Shown: piece after piece, positions 32,033-43,936 of the stretch | Layout: the number at the start of each line of letters is the position of its first letter | How positions within the stretch are numbered: position 1 is the stretch's first letter | Assembly: GCA_025716815.1 (NCBI GenBank) | Contig: JAIXMN010000029.1 | Location: 186,001-250,000 of the forward strand | Direction of reading: 5' to 3' | Length of the DNA stretch: 64,000 nt | From: Dichotomocladium elegans | Lineage: Eukaryota > Mucoromycota > Mucoromycetes > Mucorales > Lichtheimiaceae | The notes under the pieces: generated by a model | The model's database searches: none | What the model was told of the DNA's origin: nothing | Seen by the model: the letters and a program-made list of their open reading frames with translations, nothing else | Translations under genes and position numbers: made by a program

Positions 32033-34910
32033 GATGTGTTGAATTACTAGCGAAATGGAAGTATTTGAAAGGGGGGAGACCGACAATATATACTGTTGCT
32101 AGATTTTATCACGACTGTTGTCGATGTTTCAGAAAGAGCACGGTGACTACGCCAGCAACCATCCCCTTTCTCCATAAATCATAGAAGCAGCTTCGCAGAC
32201 ACACACACACACACACGTCAAACTGATAAATAAGGAGAAAGGGGGAGGGAGCGCACACCAATAAAGCGATGGGAGCAATAAAGTAGGAAGGTTGGGGCGA
32301 TAGGTAAAATAAAGGGGTTTACGACATCATAGTGGATGTATAACAATGAATGTAAGTGAATAAATGGAACTCATCGAACGCTCAGGTCTTCAGCACGCAA
32401 GATTTTTTTTCATTTCTATATTATCAGCTTCTATTGCACATCTCATGTGCGTAATACAAACAGAAAGAGAAGGAGTAATCCGCGAGCTTTGTTATTACAA
32501 AACAATCCAGAAGTGAGGATCCAAAAGCTTACTGAGCGTAGTATGTTTGTTTCAGCTTTCCTTTTCTGACCGGGTAATGTGATGACACTCCTTGCAATAC
32601 TTTACAAGTGGCTAGCTCCCACCATCCCTGCCTGTCAATACCGGGTACTCCTTCACAGCATCCTTTTCATCAAGCAAAGAATGGTTTTACATGTCAATCA
32701 GCCACTATACAACAGTACGTGAATGAGGATGTGCGTGTGTAAGCTCTGATATATATATATATATATATATAACTGAAAAAACCACAAACGTGTCTCCCCC
32801 CATTCGACATTTGCCTCAAGCCCTACTGGAACGCATTATACGCCATCTGCCTAAATATGGGGGTGTCTCTTGTGGCATACGTTATCATCAAGGCCATTTG
32901 CCTTTCCTAGTACTGTGAACTTTTCTTTCACTTTTCTTGCTTGACTAGCACGATAGGGAAGGGGCTTTTTCTTCAGCGCAGCAGTTTTGAATACGAGAAA
33001 CTCAAATTCATGCCTCCTTCAAAACAAGAGCGAGGGAACAATAAAGTAGCGTCGCTTGCTAGTACCAGAAGTTGAGGATTTCCATCACTCCTGATCCCTC
33101 TTTCTCGACCACACCCCTTTTCGTCTAGTCCTCGTGATTCTCCTTTTCGCTACTGGACGACGATAAACGCGTATGATACAACGAGAATATTTTCTTTTAT
33201 TCTCCCTAAAATAATTGCACGCCCAATTTTCTCTCCCATAACATTATTGCCATGACCACTGCGTGCTGATTAGCTCACCTGCTTTTGCATGGTACTCTCT
33301 ATTCATAAAATACACGCGTAAACAGAGGAGCTTACTACCGGTCTTCTGTCTCTTCTATATTATCCGAAAAGAGACCACGCGGGAAAATCCATATAACGCC
33401 GCTGCGTACCTAGCGATCGCTCCCGTAAGGTATTCCTCCCATCCACTGAGCAATGTTGAACTACTTATGTTGAGATGCGCCGTTCATTGTTCCTTGAAAT
33501 CTGTCCTTCGTTCGCTATATTAGGCTGCGGCATAGACTAGGCTACTATATCTCGTCATATGTAGATGCGGCAGTTGCCGCAATCGAAAATACCCCCCTTG
33601 TCCCTCTCCAATTATAATATCGAGCTATCCTGGAGAGATATGATCATCGTTTCTTTATATTATGCATAATATATTGCTAGAGTAATGCAAACAACTGAAA
33701 ATCCGGAGATAGTTATCGCGATAACGCACAATTATTAATCGGCGACGGGATAATTGTATTCTGCAAACGTTCGACAGAGGAAGAAAAAGCACGTACCTTA
33801 TGCAGCATATCCATTAAATCGGCCCAACTACCGGATATCTGCAGCTACCACGCGAAAAAATAACATAGCACTATTATCTTAGAACCAGACCAAAGAAAGT
33901 GGCCATATCAGATGCGGAGTGTGGCGTAGAAAGTTAAAGTGATCAGACTTTATTTAGGAAGTGCAGCAGCCAACTATGGGTGGATGGCGATTACTTATCA
34001 GTTCCTGACCGATAATGTCATCCCGCGGAAAAAAGGGCGAAGACGGATTATGGAAGTGACTCACGTTCTTCGTTTCACTACTGTTGATCTATCGTGAATA
34101 TCGGGCGTTTTGTTTCTCACCATTCCATCATTTGCAATATGAAATGGCGTTTGGAATAAAAGTCATTAAACTCCTGTCAAATCAATGTGGAGGTACTTTA
34201 GCCAACGCATTAGCTATAAAGATGAATGCCCGTGTGCCTGACAGGAACTATACCGTTCATACTATCATCAGTCATGATTCCTGCAATCCTTGGTAGCCTC
34301 AACGTTTATCAACCTTTAAGCAACAGCGTTTGTCCACATAGTTCGAAGAACACATGGTCATGCAATGTTTCGCGGCTTAAACTTCCCTTCCAGGTTGTTT
34401 TCTATGATCATCCTGTTTAGTAGCAGGGAGCATAACAAGTTCATCCACATCCGAAGCAGTAATACAGTTAAGAGCTTCAGTATTCGAATGTAATGTAATC
34501 TATATGAATTGGCAGTTGAAGAGGCAGCTTTTTTATTACATTGTCACTCTCGCTTGTGTGACAATGTTCAAGTTGATTTTAATATTATCAAAATGAGCTT
34601 CTTTCTTTCTATTTCATCTCGTCTGCTATGTTCATGCACTGCAATATTCGATCATCAGGGTTCTCGGCATTGTAGAAGTCGTAATAGTCTGATGGACCAC
34701 CTATTTCCTTGTTGTGCACTGCTTTAGGATTCCAGCCAAAGGTTGAATTTCCCCGATTTGTAACTGTCAATGCGGGGAATCTTATTCCTCCAGTTGTGTG
34801 TTACTTCCACGGGGTGTAAATAAATCACCCAAGCCACCGATTTTGAAAGCAAGGTGGCCCTTTGGACGGAAAGCAAGAGCCAGGCTTCACTCCACGGAAA
34901 ATAAATAATA
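32033..34910. other. Long gene-free region with microsatellites
   Basis: About 2.9 kb without a supported gene separates the divergent RGS and mS45 starts. It contains an AC repeat at 32199-32216, an AT repeat at 32750-32771 and AT-rich DNA at 33600-33760. Small frames such as 33263-33523 and 34724-34954 (minus) have no recognisable features. The ends are presumably promoter regions. Confidence 0.55.
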
Positions 34911-35985
34911 ATGCTGTCCGCCGCCTCACAGTACCTATTCAGATTACGCGCCACCTACGTACCGACCGCTACTGCAGCCGTAGCAGCTTCCTCGACTACA
35001 CATCGTTTTTTTTCATTGTCCTCACAACGATGGAATGAAGAAGAGAAGAAGGAACAGCCTGCCGATGTCACCGTCGAAGCCGAAGCCGAAGCCGAAGCCG
35101 CCCCTGCAGAAGAAGAGCCCAAAGAACCCGTCAAATTGTCTCGCAGACGACGACGCTTTCATGAATGGGTGAAGGAGGATGGTGCACGCTTTGTGCGTCC
35201 TTCTCAGGGCACGACGAACTATATCGGGGCCACGGTAATTGGAACTCATTCTGCTCCTGAACTTTCTGTTATCTTTGCAGATTGCTCATACTGCTCGCCC
35301 CATGCTCTATCTTTAAACAAAATCACCTAGCCTTTCCCCAACAACCCACTTTTTCAACCTCGACCGCCGCTTTCGGATCAGCGCCGTCAAGAGATCTACG
35401 AAACGTTCGCTGCCAATCCAGAGGATTGGTCCATCCGTAAGCTGGCCACCAAGTTTGGCATCTCTATGCGGCGTGTTGAAGCTGTGCTGAAGTTAAAGGA
35501 GTCTGAACTGGTGTTGAAGACCAATGTAAAAAAAAGGGGGGGTGAAAAGCCAAGGGCAGAAGGGATAGCAGTAATTGACACACGCATACGTCTTATAGGG
35601 TATTCCTTTGCAGACCAAGTTCGCGAAGGGTATGGAGAAACTGATGGGTGCTGATCAGGCCACACAGATACTTCGGGAACCCTTGGTGGATATCTTCCCG
35701 AAGGTCAAGAAGCCGACGTTCAAGCTTGTTGACGAGCATTCGACATTTACGGAAAAGGTATGGGGTTGCACGCTCTGCAAGGAAAATAGATGGTGGCTTA
35801 ACGGAGCAATTTTCTTTATGAACTAGGATGCGGCTAAAGTACTCAACCGCAAACCCATTCACGTTCTTGAAGAAAATGCAATTGCTATGGAAGAGGCTAA
35901 GTTTAGCAAATCACGCCAACAGCAAGCTTCAGCGCCTGCTGTCTCCAAACAGAAGCGTTTTGTTATCGTGGATACAAGCAAATAG
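34911..35985 (+). CDS. Mitochondrial small-subunit ribosomal protein mS45 (Mrps35-like)
   Basis: Exons 34911-35234, 35331-35525, 35614-35757 and 35827-35985, all phase 0, give 273 residues. The N-terminus is Arg/Ala/Ser-rich without acids (MLSAASQYLFRLRATYVPTA), a clear mitochondrial presequence, followed by an acidic Ala/Glu stretch. The core has RRRRFHEWVKEDGARFVRPS and a helix-turn-helix-like element (WSIRKLATKFGISMRRVEAV). This pattern fits the fungal mitoribosomal/'mitochondrial regulator' family that includes yeast Mrps35. The protein would be part of the mitoribosome small subunit. Confidence 0.8.
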
Positions 35986-36419
35986 TTTAATGAAGATTAA
36001 AAAAGTTATTAGAGAGAAAAAAATGGACGATCAAAGTATGGATTGGTGGCTAAGAAGAACAGGTAACATCGTAGAAACAAGGAAGGACCTGGGGTGGTAA
36101 GCCTTGCTGCTCACGACGCGGTGGAATCAGCAGAAGTAGAATAAGTATACTTGCTGCTAATAACTATCATGGGCAATGGAGAAGATGAAGCGAGACTTCG
36201 GGAAGTAGTAAGGATGAGGGCACTCTACACGAAAAAAGCCATAAGATTCCTTCAAAGAGAAACATTTTCCTACGGTTCTTGAGATACCGGCTAATATTGT
36301 CCAATTTACGAGATGTTGAGGTTGTTTGCAAGCGTCGTTACTGATTAAAACCACAGAGGCCGAATCAGCCAATTTGCTATCTTTATTATACGCATTCGTT
36401 CTGGTCCGAATCATGGTTG

Positions 36420-37745
36420 GCTAGACCTTGTATATTCCACCCCCCACAAGCCAAAGCTCCCTGCTTCTCGATTCAGAAATCGATGAGAGTCGCCCAAAGA
36501 GCTTATTACATCAACCTCTACCCGTTCAACAGCCTGAACAACTTCCTTACGAAGACAGAAAAGCGGGTCATGATGTTGAGGAGTGTGGCTGCCCTGTCTC
36601 TATAATTACCTTCTTGACGAGAAAACGTACTTATCTGCAATCTGTTTGTCCCCACACAAAATATCTGCACAGTCTATGCGGTAAGTAGCTGTAGATTTAT
36701 TATTACGCAAAAGATGTAGATGTTCAGACGAAAAAGTGGGGCACAAATGCAACTACAGAGCGCAAAGTGATTAGCACCAGATTAGGTCATTCGAACCGGT
36801 GTTTGAGAAGGTTTTGACTGTACCGGGTGCAGTGAAAAGCTAGAAATAAATGTAGTACGTTCAACACAATGATGGGTATTCCCGTATGAAAGCGATCAGA
36901 CATGCATTTTAAGAAATGTTGGGACAGGTGGTTGTTTACATATTTTCAATGAAGGGTATGTGCGTCATTATAAAGATACGTTGATGAGAATATATTCATT
37001 GTCCTCGAGTAGCTTATAAAACAATTGATCAGGAGATTTGAAGGCCTTGAAGGATCGAAATGACATTTCATCGAGTTAATATTCATTTCTTTTAGAAAAG
37101 GCTTATTTTACAGGAGCGCCAGGTGGAACATGGTTATTATTGCCTTCAGAAGAAATTGTCCGCTTCTTGATGGGTCTGGATTTCATATTATCATGAAGCA
37201 AAGCATGGCTCAGTCTAAGAAAGGGACTTCTTCGGTAGTTGCAGTGCTAAAAACAAGAGCGAAAACACCTCCCATCGTGGGAGCAATCCCGGCGTCAGGC
37301 ATCATTAAATATAGCCTGAAACCCCGCAACCGCCAGCCAAAAAAAGGGCGGGACAGTCCATTGCTGCAAGCACAGGAACTGCAACTGGACATTATCTCAT
37401 CTTTCTTAAGGCTACCTGGATAAAATGGATAAGAACATATAAAGACCATTGTTTTGTAATGGATAATGCACATATTCATTTAGCTAAGAATATTTCTAAA
37501 TACATCGACTCTCGAACATATCGATGCGCCTATCCTCCATCTTATGCGCCTGTACTCAATCCTATTAAATAACTTTGGTTGGTTGTGAAGAACAGGGTAA
37601 AACGTAGTATGTTCTTGGAAAGTGAGAAACTGATGATTCGAATCAGTGAAGCATCAAATGGCTTAAAGTTGAGTAATTTCGAGGGATTTATCTCTTATTC
37701 TTACGGGAGCCTCGTTAACTGTCGCAATGGGGAAAAACTATGATT
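36420..37745 (+). mobile_element. Decayed Tc1/mariner copy B
   Basis: The leader frame around 36428-36688 (LQSVCPHTKYLHSLCG) parallels the one at 50.7 kb. Catalytic-domain remnants follow: LLDGSGFHIIMKQSMAQSKK (37150-37215), VMDNAHIHLAKNISKYIDS and SYAPVLNPIK. The catalytic Glu of the family pattern NPIE is Lys here and the next codon is TAA, both explained by G-to-A or C-to-T changes. The C-terminal VKRSMFLESEKL and LSNFEGFISYS match the copy at 39.4 kb. It is inactive. Confidence 0.85.
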
Positions 37746-38374
37746 CGATTTGCGATAAATTTACAGAGACCATCACAGTATATATATATATGGATATGAA
37801 TATGTTAAAAAGAAAGAGAAAAAGAGAGATATGAGAAGGTATCGGATAAAACGAAGAAGTGGACTCAATAACTATGACGGCTGAATGGTCCTTTGTTCGA
37901 TTTATATAGAACAACAGATCAGCAAAACAGATGATAAAGAGAGGAAAACTGTGAGACCTTTGCGCGGAGCGTACGTTTGTTTATCATTGATACTAACTGC
38001 ATTAATTGCACATGTGTTCATTGATATGAGGCAACAATTTTGACGCAGTAATGATTTTAATACGCAGCCCATAGCGCATAACAACACGGGCTCTCTTGTT
38101 ACCTCGTAATCAAACAATCTCACTTCATCTGTCACATTCTGATAAATTGGATACCCTTGATGCAATAATTTGTAGTTAAACACGCTCCATCTTGACTGAT
38201 CTGTGTGTATCTTGATAATCATGTTGACAATACGAAAAAATCAAACAGCCCATTTAAACTTGTCTGCGACAAAACCATGTACTGATAAACAAGCGTCATG
38301 AAATAGCAGCGACGAGAGCCGTAGATGTAAGTCATCTGAAGGAAGGTATCATCTGATATATCACGGTAATTATT
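37746..38374 (-). other. Possible decayed coding segment, minus strand
   Basis: Minus-strand frames at 37902-38222 (HTDQSRWSVFNYKLLHQGYP) and about 38223-38374 look protein-like, are broken by stops and shifts, and run on from the antisense frame in the adjacent repeat. The family is not recognised. It may be the interior of the same unknown element. Confidence 0.3.
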
Positions 38375-38960
38375 TCAGCATTGTTTCCTTTTTACCAGAT
38401 CCATCTTTGGCATCTCTTCCATGGATTCTTCGGCATGAATCTTTATATCGACTTGCTTGTTATTCGACTCCAACACCTTCTGTCCTTTGTAGATTGACCA
38501 ATCGTACCCGCAATTGATGAGCCATGGAAGAGAGGTCAAAAACGGAATCGCATCATCCGGGTGGGGCCGCGATTTGACTGCCTTCGGGAAGGGGGTTCCC
38601 CCCCCTTTTTTTTGCTTCTCCGTTGCCTGTTGTCGCTTCGGCGTTGCTCTCACCCGGTGTAATTTGCTGACGCCCTACCTTTCGCCAGTATCATGCCCGC
38701 CATTGTGCTTCCAGCGTGCCCTTGTCGTTGCTTCCGGGGTTGCCTGTCCTTGCTCCTGCCACCACTCCTGGCATACCACCAATTCTCCGCCATGGTTATC
38801 ACCATGTGCACATCTAGGCACACCTGGTACGAGCCGGGTTGGTAAGTCAAAGTATAAGGGGATGTTTTCTGTTGACTAACGAAATATTTTTACCTGTTGA
38901 GACGACAATTTCGTATAATTTTATGCGACATTTTTTTGTATTTTGAACAAAACGAAACGG
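38375..38960 (-). repeat. Dispersed repeat copy 2 (antisense peptide plus AT-rich tail)
   Basis: The minus strand reads SLPWLINCGYDWSIYKGQK, matching LVKYRYDWSICKDE in the 58 kb copy and IKYEYDRLIYK in the 1.5 kb copy. On the plus strand the right part (38850-38945: TGTTTTCTGTTGACTAACG, TTTTTACCTGTTGAGACGAC, TATGCGACATTTTT) is very close to the sequence after the Fanzor relic at 52970-53080. The plus strand also has CCTTCGGG near 38582. Confidence 0.6.
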
Positions 38961-39079
38961 TAACGAAGATCCCCGCAGGCACCGGTCAAGCACAAATAAA
39001 GTTCAGAGGAACATTATCTTAGTTCATTTACGGGTATCAATGTGCAAGATGGGCAAGCATGAACATATATTCATTTATG

Positions 39080-40430
39080 CCTGCGGACATTTCAAATTAC
39101 ATATAGTCTTGAAGACATCAATGTGTCTATCTTACACTATACTCGGATGGCCTTAATACTACTGGGAACTTTCAATCAGTTGCCAAGAACAAAGTAGAAC
39201 GCGATAGGTTCTCGGAAAGCGCGTACATTGATGGTGTAAAAAAGCGAGACTTCGAGTAGTTTAAAACTGAGTGATTCCAAGGTTTCGTCTGTCATACTTA
39301 AAGGTGTCTACCTCAATTACTTTATTTTCAAAAATAAATGTCGTACAAAATACAAAAAAAATTGTTGCATAGAATTGTCGGATCACGGTTGTTCCCAGTA
39401 CGGCAATTAACTTAGCACATATGAGAATGAGAGACGAAACCTTCGAAATCGCTCAGCTTTAAGCTACTGGATGCCTCGCTGATCTGTGTTTTCAACGTCT
39501 CGCTTTCCAAGAACCTATCGCATTTAACTTTGCTCTTGACCACTGACCAAAAACTGCTCAATAGCATTGGGTTCAGGGGAGTATGATGGAAGATAAGCAT
39601 ATTGATACCCTCGAGACTCGATGTATTCAGAGATATCCTGAGCCGTATGGATAAGCTCATTATCCATTATTAAATAACGACCCTTCATATGTTCATACTT
39701 ATCCATCCCGTCCATTGTTGCCTTAAGAAAGCTGAGATGATGTCCAGTTGCAGTATCTCTGCTCGCAACTTCAGATTGTCCTGTCCTCTTCTTTTCTTGA
39801 TTGGTGGCTGCGGGAGTCTCAAGCTACATTGAATGATGCCGGATGCTGAGATAGCTCCCACGATTGTGGTTGTCTTTGGTACTATAACCACTGCAGGGGT
39901 CCCTTTCTTGGACCACGTCATGCTGCATTTCATGTTAATATGGAATCCAGACTCATCAAGAAGATGCAGCCTTTTGAAGTCGATGTCAGTCCTATCCCAT
40001 CTGCGCATTCAGCCATGGCGCTCTTGGATCTTCGCAGCACTATTCCTGTCTATAGGCTGAAACCGAACCATTTTTAATGACAAGTTGCATACGTTTTCAT
40101 AAATCGATGGAGCGTCGTTTTAGATGCTTTGAGACCCTCAAATCGTTGGAGCAGCTACTCTAGGACAATAGATGAGTCTTCATCAACGCATTCTAAAATA
40201 ATGCGCTTATGCTCCTCATTGAGAATACGCGAACGATCCCTCCCGCGTTAGGTTTCTTAAAGATTCTTTCAGGGTGCTTCTCGTACTGTAATGTCCATCG
40301 CTGGGTTGAACGAATAGGAGTCTAGCAGCTGATGCACTCGAGATCTTCTCAAACATCAGTTTGAAAAATCTGACCTTAGAACTCCTTGGTGTTAGGTAGG
40401 ATGCGCAGGAAGGATATGCCATATCCGGCT
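39080..40430 (-). mobile_element. Decayed Tc1/mariner copy C with element tail, plus short inverted fragment
   Basis: The minus strand from 40430 to 39412 carries transposase remnants: KTTLHRFM, LLDESGFHINMKCSMTWSKK, IMDNELIHTAQDISEYIES and SYSPEPNAIEQF. D-to-E spacing in the last two motifs is 34 residues, so this is a DD34E (Tc1-like) enzyme. Frames shift after NAIEQF. At 39310-39350 it runs into the element tail (minus strand CGACATTTATTTTTGAAAAT). A plus-strand fragment of the transposase 3' part sits at 39100-39300, so the two lie tail to tail. Confidence 0.8.
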
Positions 40431-40742
40431 AAATAGAAAGCTATTGGGCATCACAAATTTGGGTGGAGCCAGTCGCCTTGTTCTAAACGTGATCCTGTGT
40501 GAGGGAGATTATGGTTCCCCCCAAATCTCCTGTTCAGCTTGGCAATGGGATGCCTACACAATGTATGCGATAGGCTTCCTGCGGAATCGATCGCAATCCA
40601 CGTGATTGGCCGGGCGAAAAGCCAGCAAATTGCAGGAGCAATACACAGTTCCTCCCCGGGAAAGTCTATGTAACTGTTTTCCTTTTTCTGGTGTGTCCTC
40701 TCCTTTCTCCTTTCTCCTTCTCTTTTCAACCTCTTGTCTTGG
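40431..40742 (+). promoter_or_regulatory. Upstream region of mannosyltransferase gene
   Basis: It ends in a pyrimidine-rich leader (about 40678-40738) directly before the start codon. No other element can be assigned. Confidence 0.4.
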
Positions 40743-41993
40743 ATGGCATTTATACACTCCTTTAGGAAACGAAATCTGATTGTGGCTTTTGTGGTTGGCA
40801 CCCTTCTTGTACTGGGATTCATGGTTATGCCTTCTACTCCAAGCTTCCGTAACCATTTGCGAAAAGAGTCTATTTTGATTCCGCCTTACGCTAATCCAGA
40901 AGAACTTCATCAGCCGAATCCACTCTTTAAGGCGGCTTATGTGACATTTACCAAGAGCGATGGCGCGGCGTTGGCAAATTTGCGTATGACTATGCGACAG
41001 CTTGAAGATAATGTCAACCGCCAGCTCGGTTATCCGTTTCTGATATTTTCAGACGAACCACTGTCAGATGAATTCAAGACACTCGCCAGGGCAATGACAG
41101 AATCCGACGTTGCCTTTTATGATGGGCTGGATCGTGAATATTACGGATATCGCAACACGACTGACTTGGCCAAAGCGGCCAATGCACGGGTTCAGATGAA
41201 GGACACCATTTTCGGTGACTCAGAGGATTACCGCTTCGGATCACGATTCATGGCTGGCAAGCTGTTTGAGCATCCTGCGATGATCGAGCTTGACTATTAT
41301 TGGCGATTTGAAATCGGCACCGAATACATATGTCCACTCGACTTCGACCCATTCCAATACATGTACGACCATAAAAAGAAATTAAGCTTTTCCATCGCGT
41401 TGTACGAGTACGAGGATACCATCCCAACTTTATTTCAGACTGTGATGCAATATGCATCCATGCACACGGATTCTGTTCAGTCGACAAGGAACCCAAAGAG
41501 CCTGTGGCACTTTGTCTTGGATGAGGAAACTCAAGTATATAATCGATGCCACTTCTGGAGCAATTTTCAGGTACGAAGGAGGAGGTGTAGGGAAATCATG
41601 AAAGGGGATTTGGAATTAGGGACGTGTTTTACGGATATCGACCAATCTATCTGTCTATAGATTGCCGATCTATCATTTTTCCGTAGCACAAATTATCGAA
41701 ATTATTTTGAATATCTTGATGAAGCGGGCGGTTTCTTCTACGAGCGATGGTATGTGGCTTTATATCCTGAAGCGACCAATCAAGCGTATTCATTCGGCTG
41801 TAGGGGTGATCCTGTCATACATACTTTGGGTGCTGTTTTGTTTTTGGAAAAGGATGAAGTTCACTTTTGGGATACCATCGGCTATCGGGTTGCAAACCAC
41901 TTTACGCATTGTCCGCCTGACTATCATAAGTGCAGCTGTCGCCCTCAGCAGAATTTTGATCAGAACGATTATAGCTGTCTCATGCGTTTCTAA
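40743..41993 (+). CDS. GT15 alpha-1,2-mannosyltransferase (KTR/KRE2 family)
   Basis: Exons 40743-41570, 41661-41749 and 41804-41993 give 368 residues. The N-terminus is a type II signal anchor (RNLIVAFVVGTLLVLGFMVM) for the Golgi. The lumenal domain has family blocks: AAYVTFTKSD, YRFGSRFMAGKLFEHPAM, YYWRFEIGTEYICPLDFDPF, NRCHFWSNFQIADLSFFRS, GGFFYERWGDPVIHTLGA and HCPPDYHKCSC. The enzymes transfer mannose from GDP-mannose to N- and O-glycans of secreted and wall proteins. The first ATG in frame was used; an upstream TTG frame is not needed. The 54-nt second intron is required to restore YERWGDPVIH. Confidence 0.95.
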
Positions 41994-42211
41994 TTCTTAA
42001 TTGTCATACCATGTTCCTAGACTTTATAACTAATCCTACTTCCTTAACGAACTCTCTTATATTATCCCTCGATTTTGATTCGCATGATATCCATCCGCCT
42101 CTCTTGTATTATCGTATTCACATAAGAACAACAATTTATTCGCAAGAACGAATTTCGTTTTGACAGACGACACCGTTTTTATCCTCGTTTCCATAAGCTC
42201 TTTTACCACAG

Positions 42212-43312
42212 TTATTGATGCCATGGTCGTTGCTGATGAGCAGACCGCAGCGTGCAGCAGGTGCGTCTGAATGGTCGGATGGGAGATGGACCGGCCAATG
42301 AGACAGAGCGTGGCGCGCTGCTTGTACGTTTAAATGCGATGACAGGCGATACGGCAGCAGAGGGGACGGGCACTCCCTTCTGATGCGGTGAGGAAGGTTT
42401 ACAAGTCGGGGGTGATAATATGGAGCGTTGGTGGGCATGGTGGTTGATGGTGTGTGTGTATTCTTCCTCCGTTCCACTTTGGGGTTCTGGTGGTACTGCT
42501 GCTGCTACGTCTGCTGATCGCTCAGGCAATAACGATGGGCTCTCAGCCATTGATATTCTGGAGGGAAAGCGGACGAGTTTTTGCTGCCTGTCGGTGCGAC
42601 GCAGGCGTTCAGCGCGAGTATTCGTAGAATCGGAAGGTTTAGCAGCAGAAGAGTCTGTCCTGGTGCTTGTGGGGGACTGGGAAATGCACTGATGTTCTTC
42701 AAAAGTAGCTGTACGCGCCCGATTGTTGGTGGACCGAGAGGGTGTCATGTGAACGGTAGCCACTGTAGGAGATGAGCCCTTGACGCCTGTCATGGGATCT
42801 TTTGTCGGCGTATCCATCGCGCTGCACGGTCGTTCGATAAGCCTGCTGCTGCTGCTGCTGCTACTATTGGTATTACTGCTATTACTGCTGGTAGCGCTAC
42901 TGGTGCTAGTGAAGGACAATGGTGGAGCAGCGGTTTGGGATTGACGTCGTAAATTTTGCGCTAATACGCCTATTTCTTGATCGATGCCAAGAGCACGTCC
43001 AACACTATCTAAAATCACGAGACCGACGATAGATGACCATCGCGAGGCCTTGCTAATAAAGCCTAAATTCTGGTTTTTGTCGATCGCGTCGACAAGGCCC
43101 ATCTCGACCTGGAGAAGAGCGTGGGCTGTGAACGACGGTAGATGGGGACCTGGCATTGTGATGGGCGGGTCATCGAATAAGAGCCGGACATCCTCTGCTG
43201 CGGCTGAGATGGTACGCGTCGACAAGGTGTTTTTGATCATGATAGGAGTGAAGAGTGTAGCGTATTCGCGCGGATGTTCTTGCGCACACTCATATGAAAG
43301 GGATGTTTGCAT
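42212..43312 (-). CDS. 366-aa protein with folded N-terminus and disordered Ser/Thr/Pro tail
   Basis: This is a single exon. Residues 1-125 look globular (FTAHALLQVEMGLVDAIDKN, ASRWSSIVGLVILDSVGRAL). The rest is low complexity, rich in Ser, Thr, Pro and Arg, with poly-Ser encoded by CAG-type repeats on the plus strand (42843-42865). KLVRF in the tail fits the RVxF-type docking motif of protein phosphatase 1, which may be chance. I do not recognise the family. A TATAAA-like word lies just upstream of the ATG. Confidence 0.65.
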   Translation of the reverse strand: MQTSLSYECAQEHPREYATLFTPIMIKNTLSTRTISAAAEDVRLLFDDPPITMPGPHLPSFTAHALLQVEMGLVDAIDKNQNLGFISKASRWSSIVGLVILDSVGRALGIDQEIGVLAQNLRRQSQTAAPPLSFTSTSSATSSNSSNTNSSSSSSSRLIERPCSAMDTPTKDPMTGVKGSSPTVATVHMTPSRSTNNRARTATFEEHQCISQSPTSTRTDSSAAKPSDSTNTRAERLRRTDRQQKLVRFPSRISMAESPSLLPERSADVAAAVPPEPQSGTEEEYTHTINHHAHQRSILSPPTCKPSSPHQKGVPVPSAAVSPVIAFKRTSSAPRSVSLAGPSPIRPFRRTCCTLRSAHQQRPWHQ

Positions 43313-43936
43313 TTATATAGCTTCCTCTGCCTGATTTTCTGTTGTTTATTATTTGTACCAATGGATTTCGCCAATTTCCTTATGATGAACAATAATGGAA
43401 GTCATACGTTTCAGACTTTGTAGTTCGCCTTTCCCATGATTGACCGCAGATAACAAGTAAAAGAAAATGAAGGGTACATAAAAAGAGAGGGGCATAAGAA
43501 CCGCTGAATCGTCTGTAATATGCGACGCAAGTTTATCAGTTCAAAAAGTGCGGTTATTGGTTCTTTAGCATTTATCGGGAGCATACCGAGGAGCTCAGGT
43601 TCGCCCGATTGATATGCACGGATGTTGCTGTGAAGTGCTATTTTGTTCAGCAACTTTGGATGGAGGACGCGCAATCGTTGGCACTTACCCTCTCACGCTT
43701 AACACACAGAGGATGGCTCAGTAACAGACCGTAGCATATTTGGCCATATGAGAATAGCCTTATAAGAGTTGAGCCGGTGTGCGTTGAAGCGATTAATCAC
43801 ACCTTCCTAACTTGTTAAAAAGGTCGCTTCATTGTGGTCCAACAACAGTATATTGGTCAGAAAAAAAGGATGCAGATCATGGTCTAATAGTGTGTTGGAT
43901 GGTGAGAATGGACAAGTTGAATGAGCGATGGTACAC
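43313..43936. other. Intergenic spacer
   Basis: This region lies between two minus-strand genes: the 5' side of the 366-aa protein gene and the 3' end of the Tim17-family gene. The open frame 43411-43674 (minus) has no recognisable features. Confidence 0.5.

Noticed and set aside
32199..32216. Possible CRISPR-like or regulatory array.
   Set aside because: It is a simple AC microsatellite; no spaced repeats occur anywhere in the window.
42420..42775. Plus-strand frames over the 366-aa protein gene.
   Set aside because: Low-complexity shadows of the minus-strand Ser/Pro-rich coding region.
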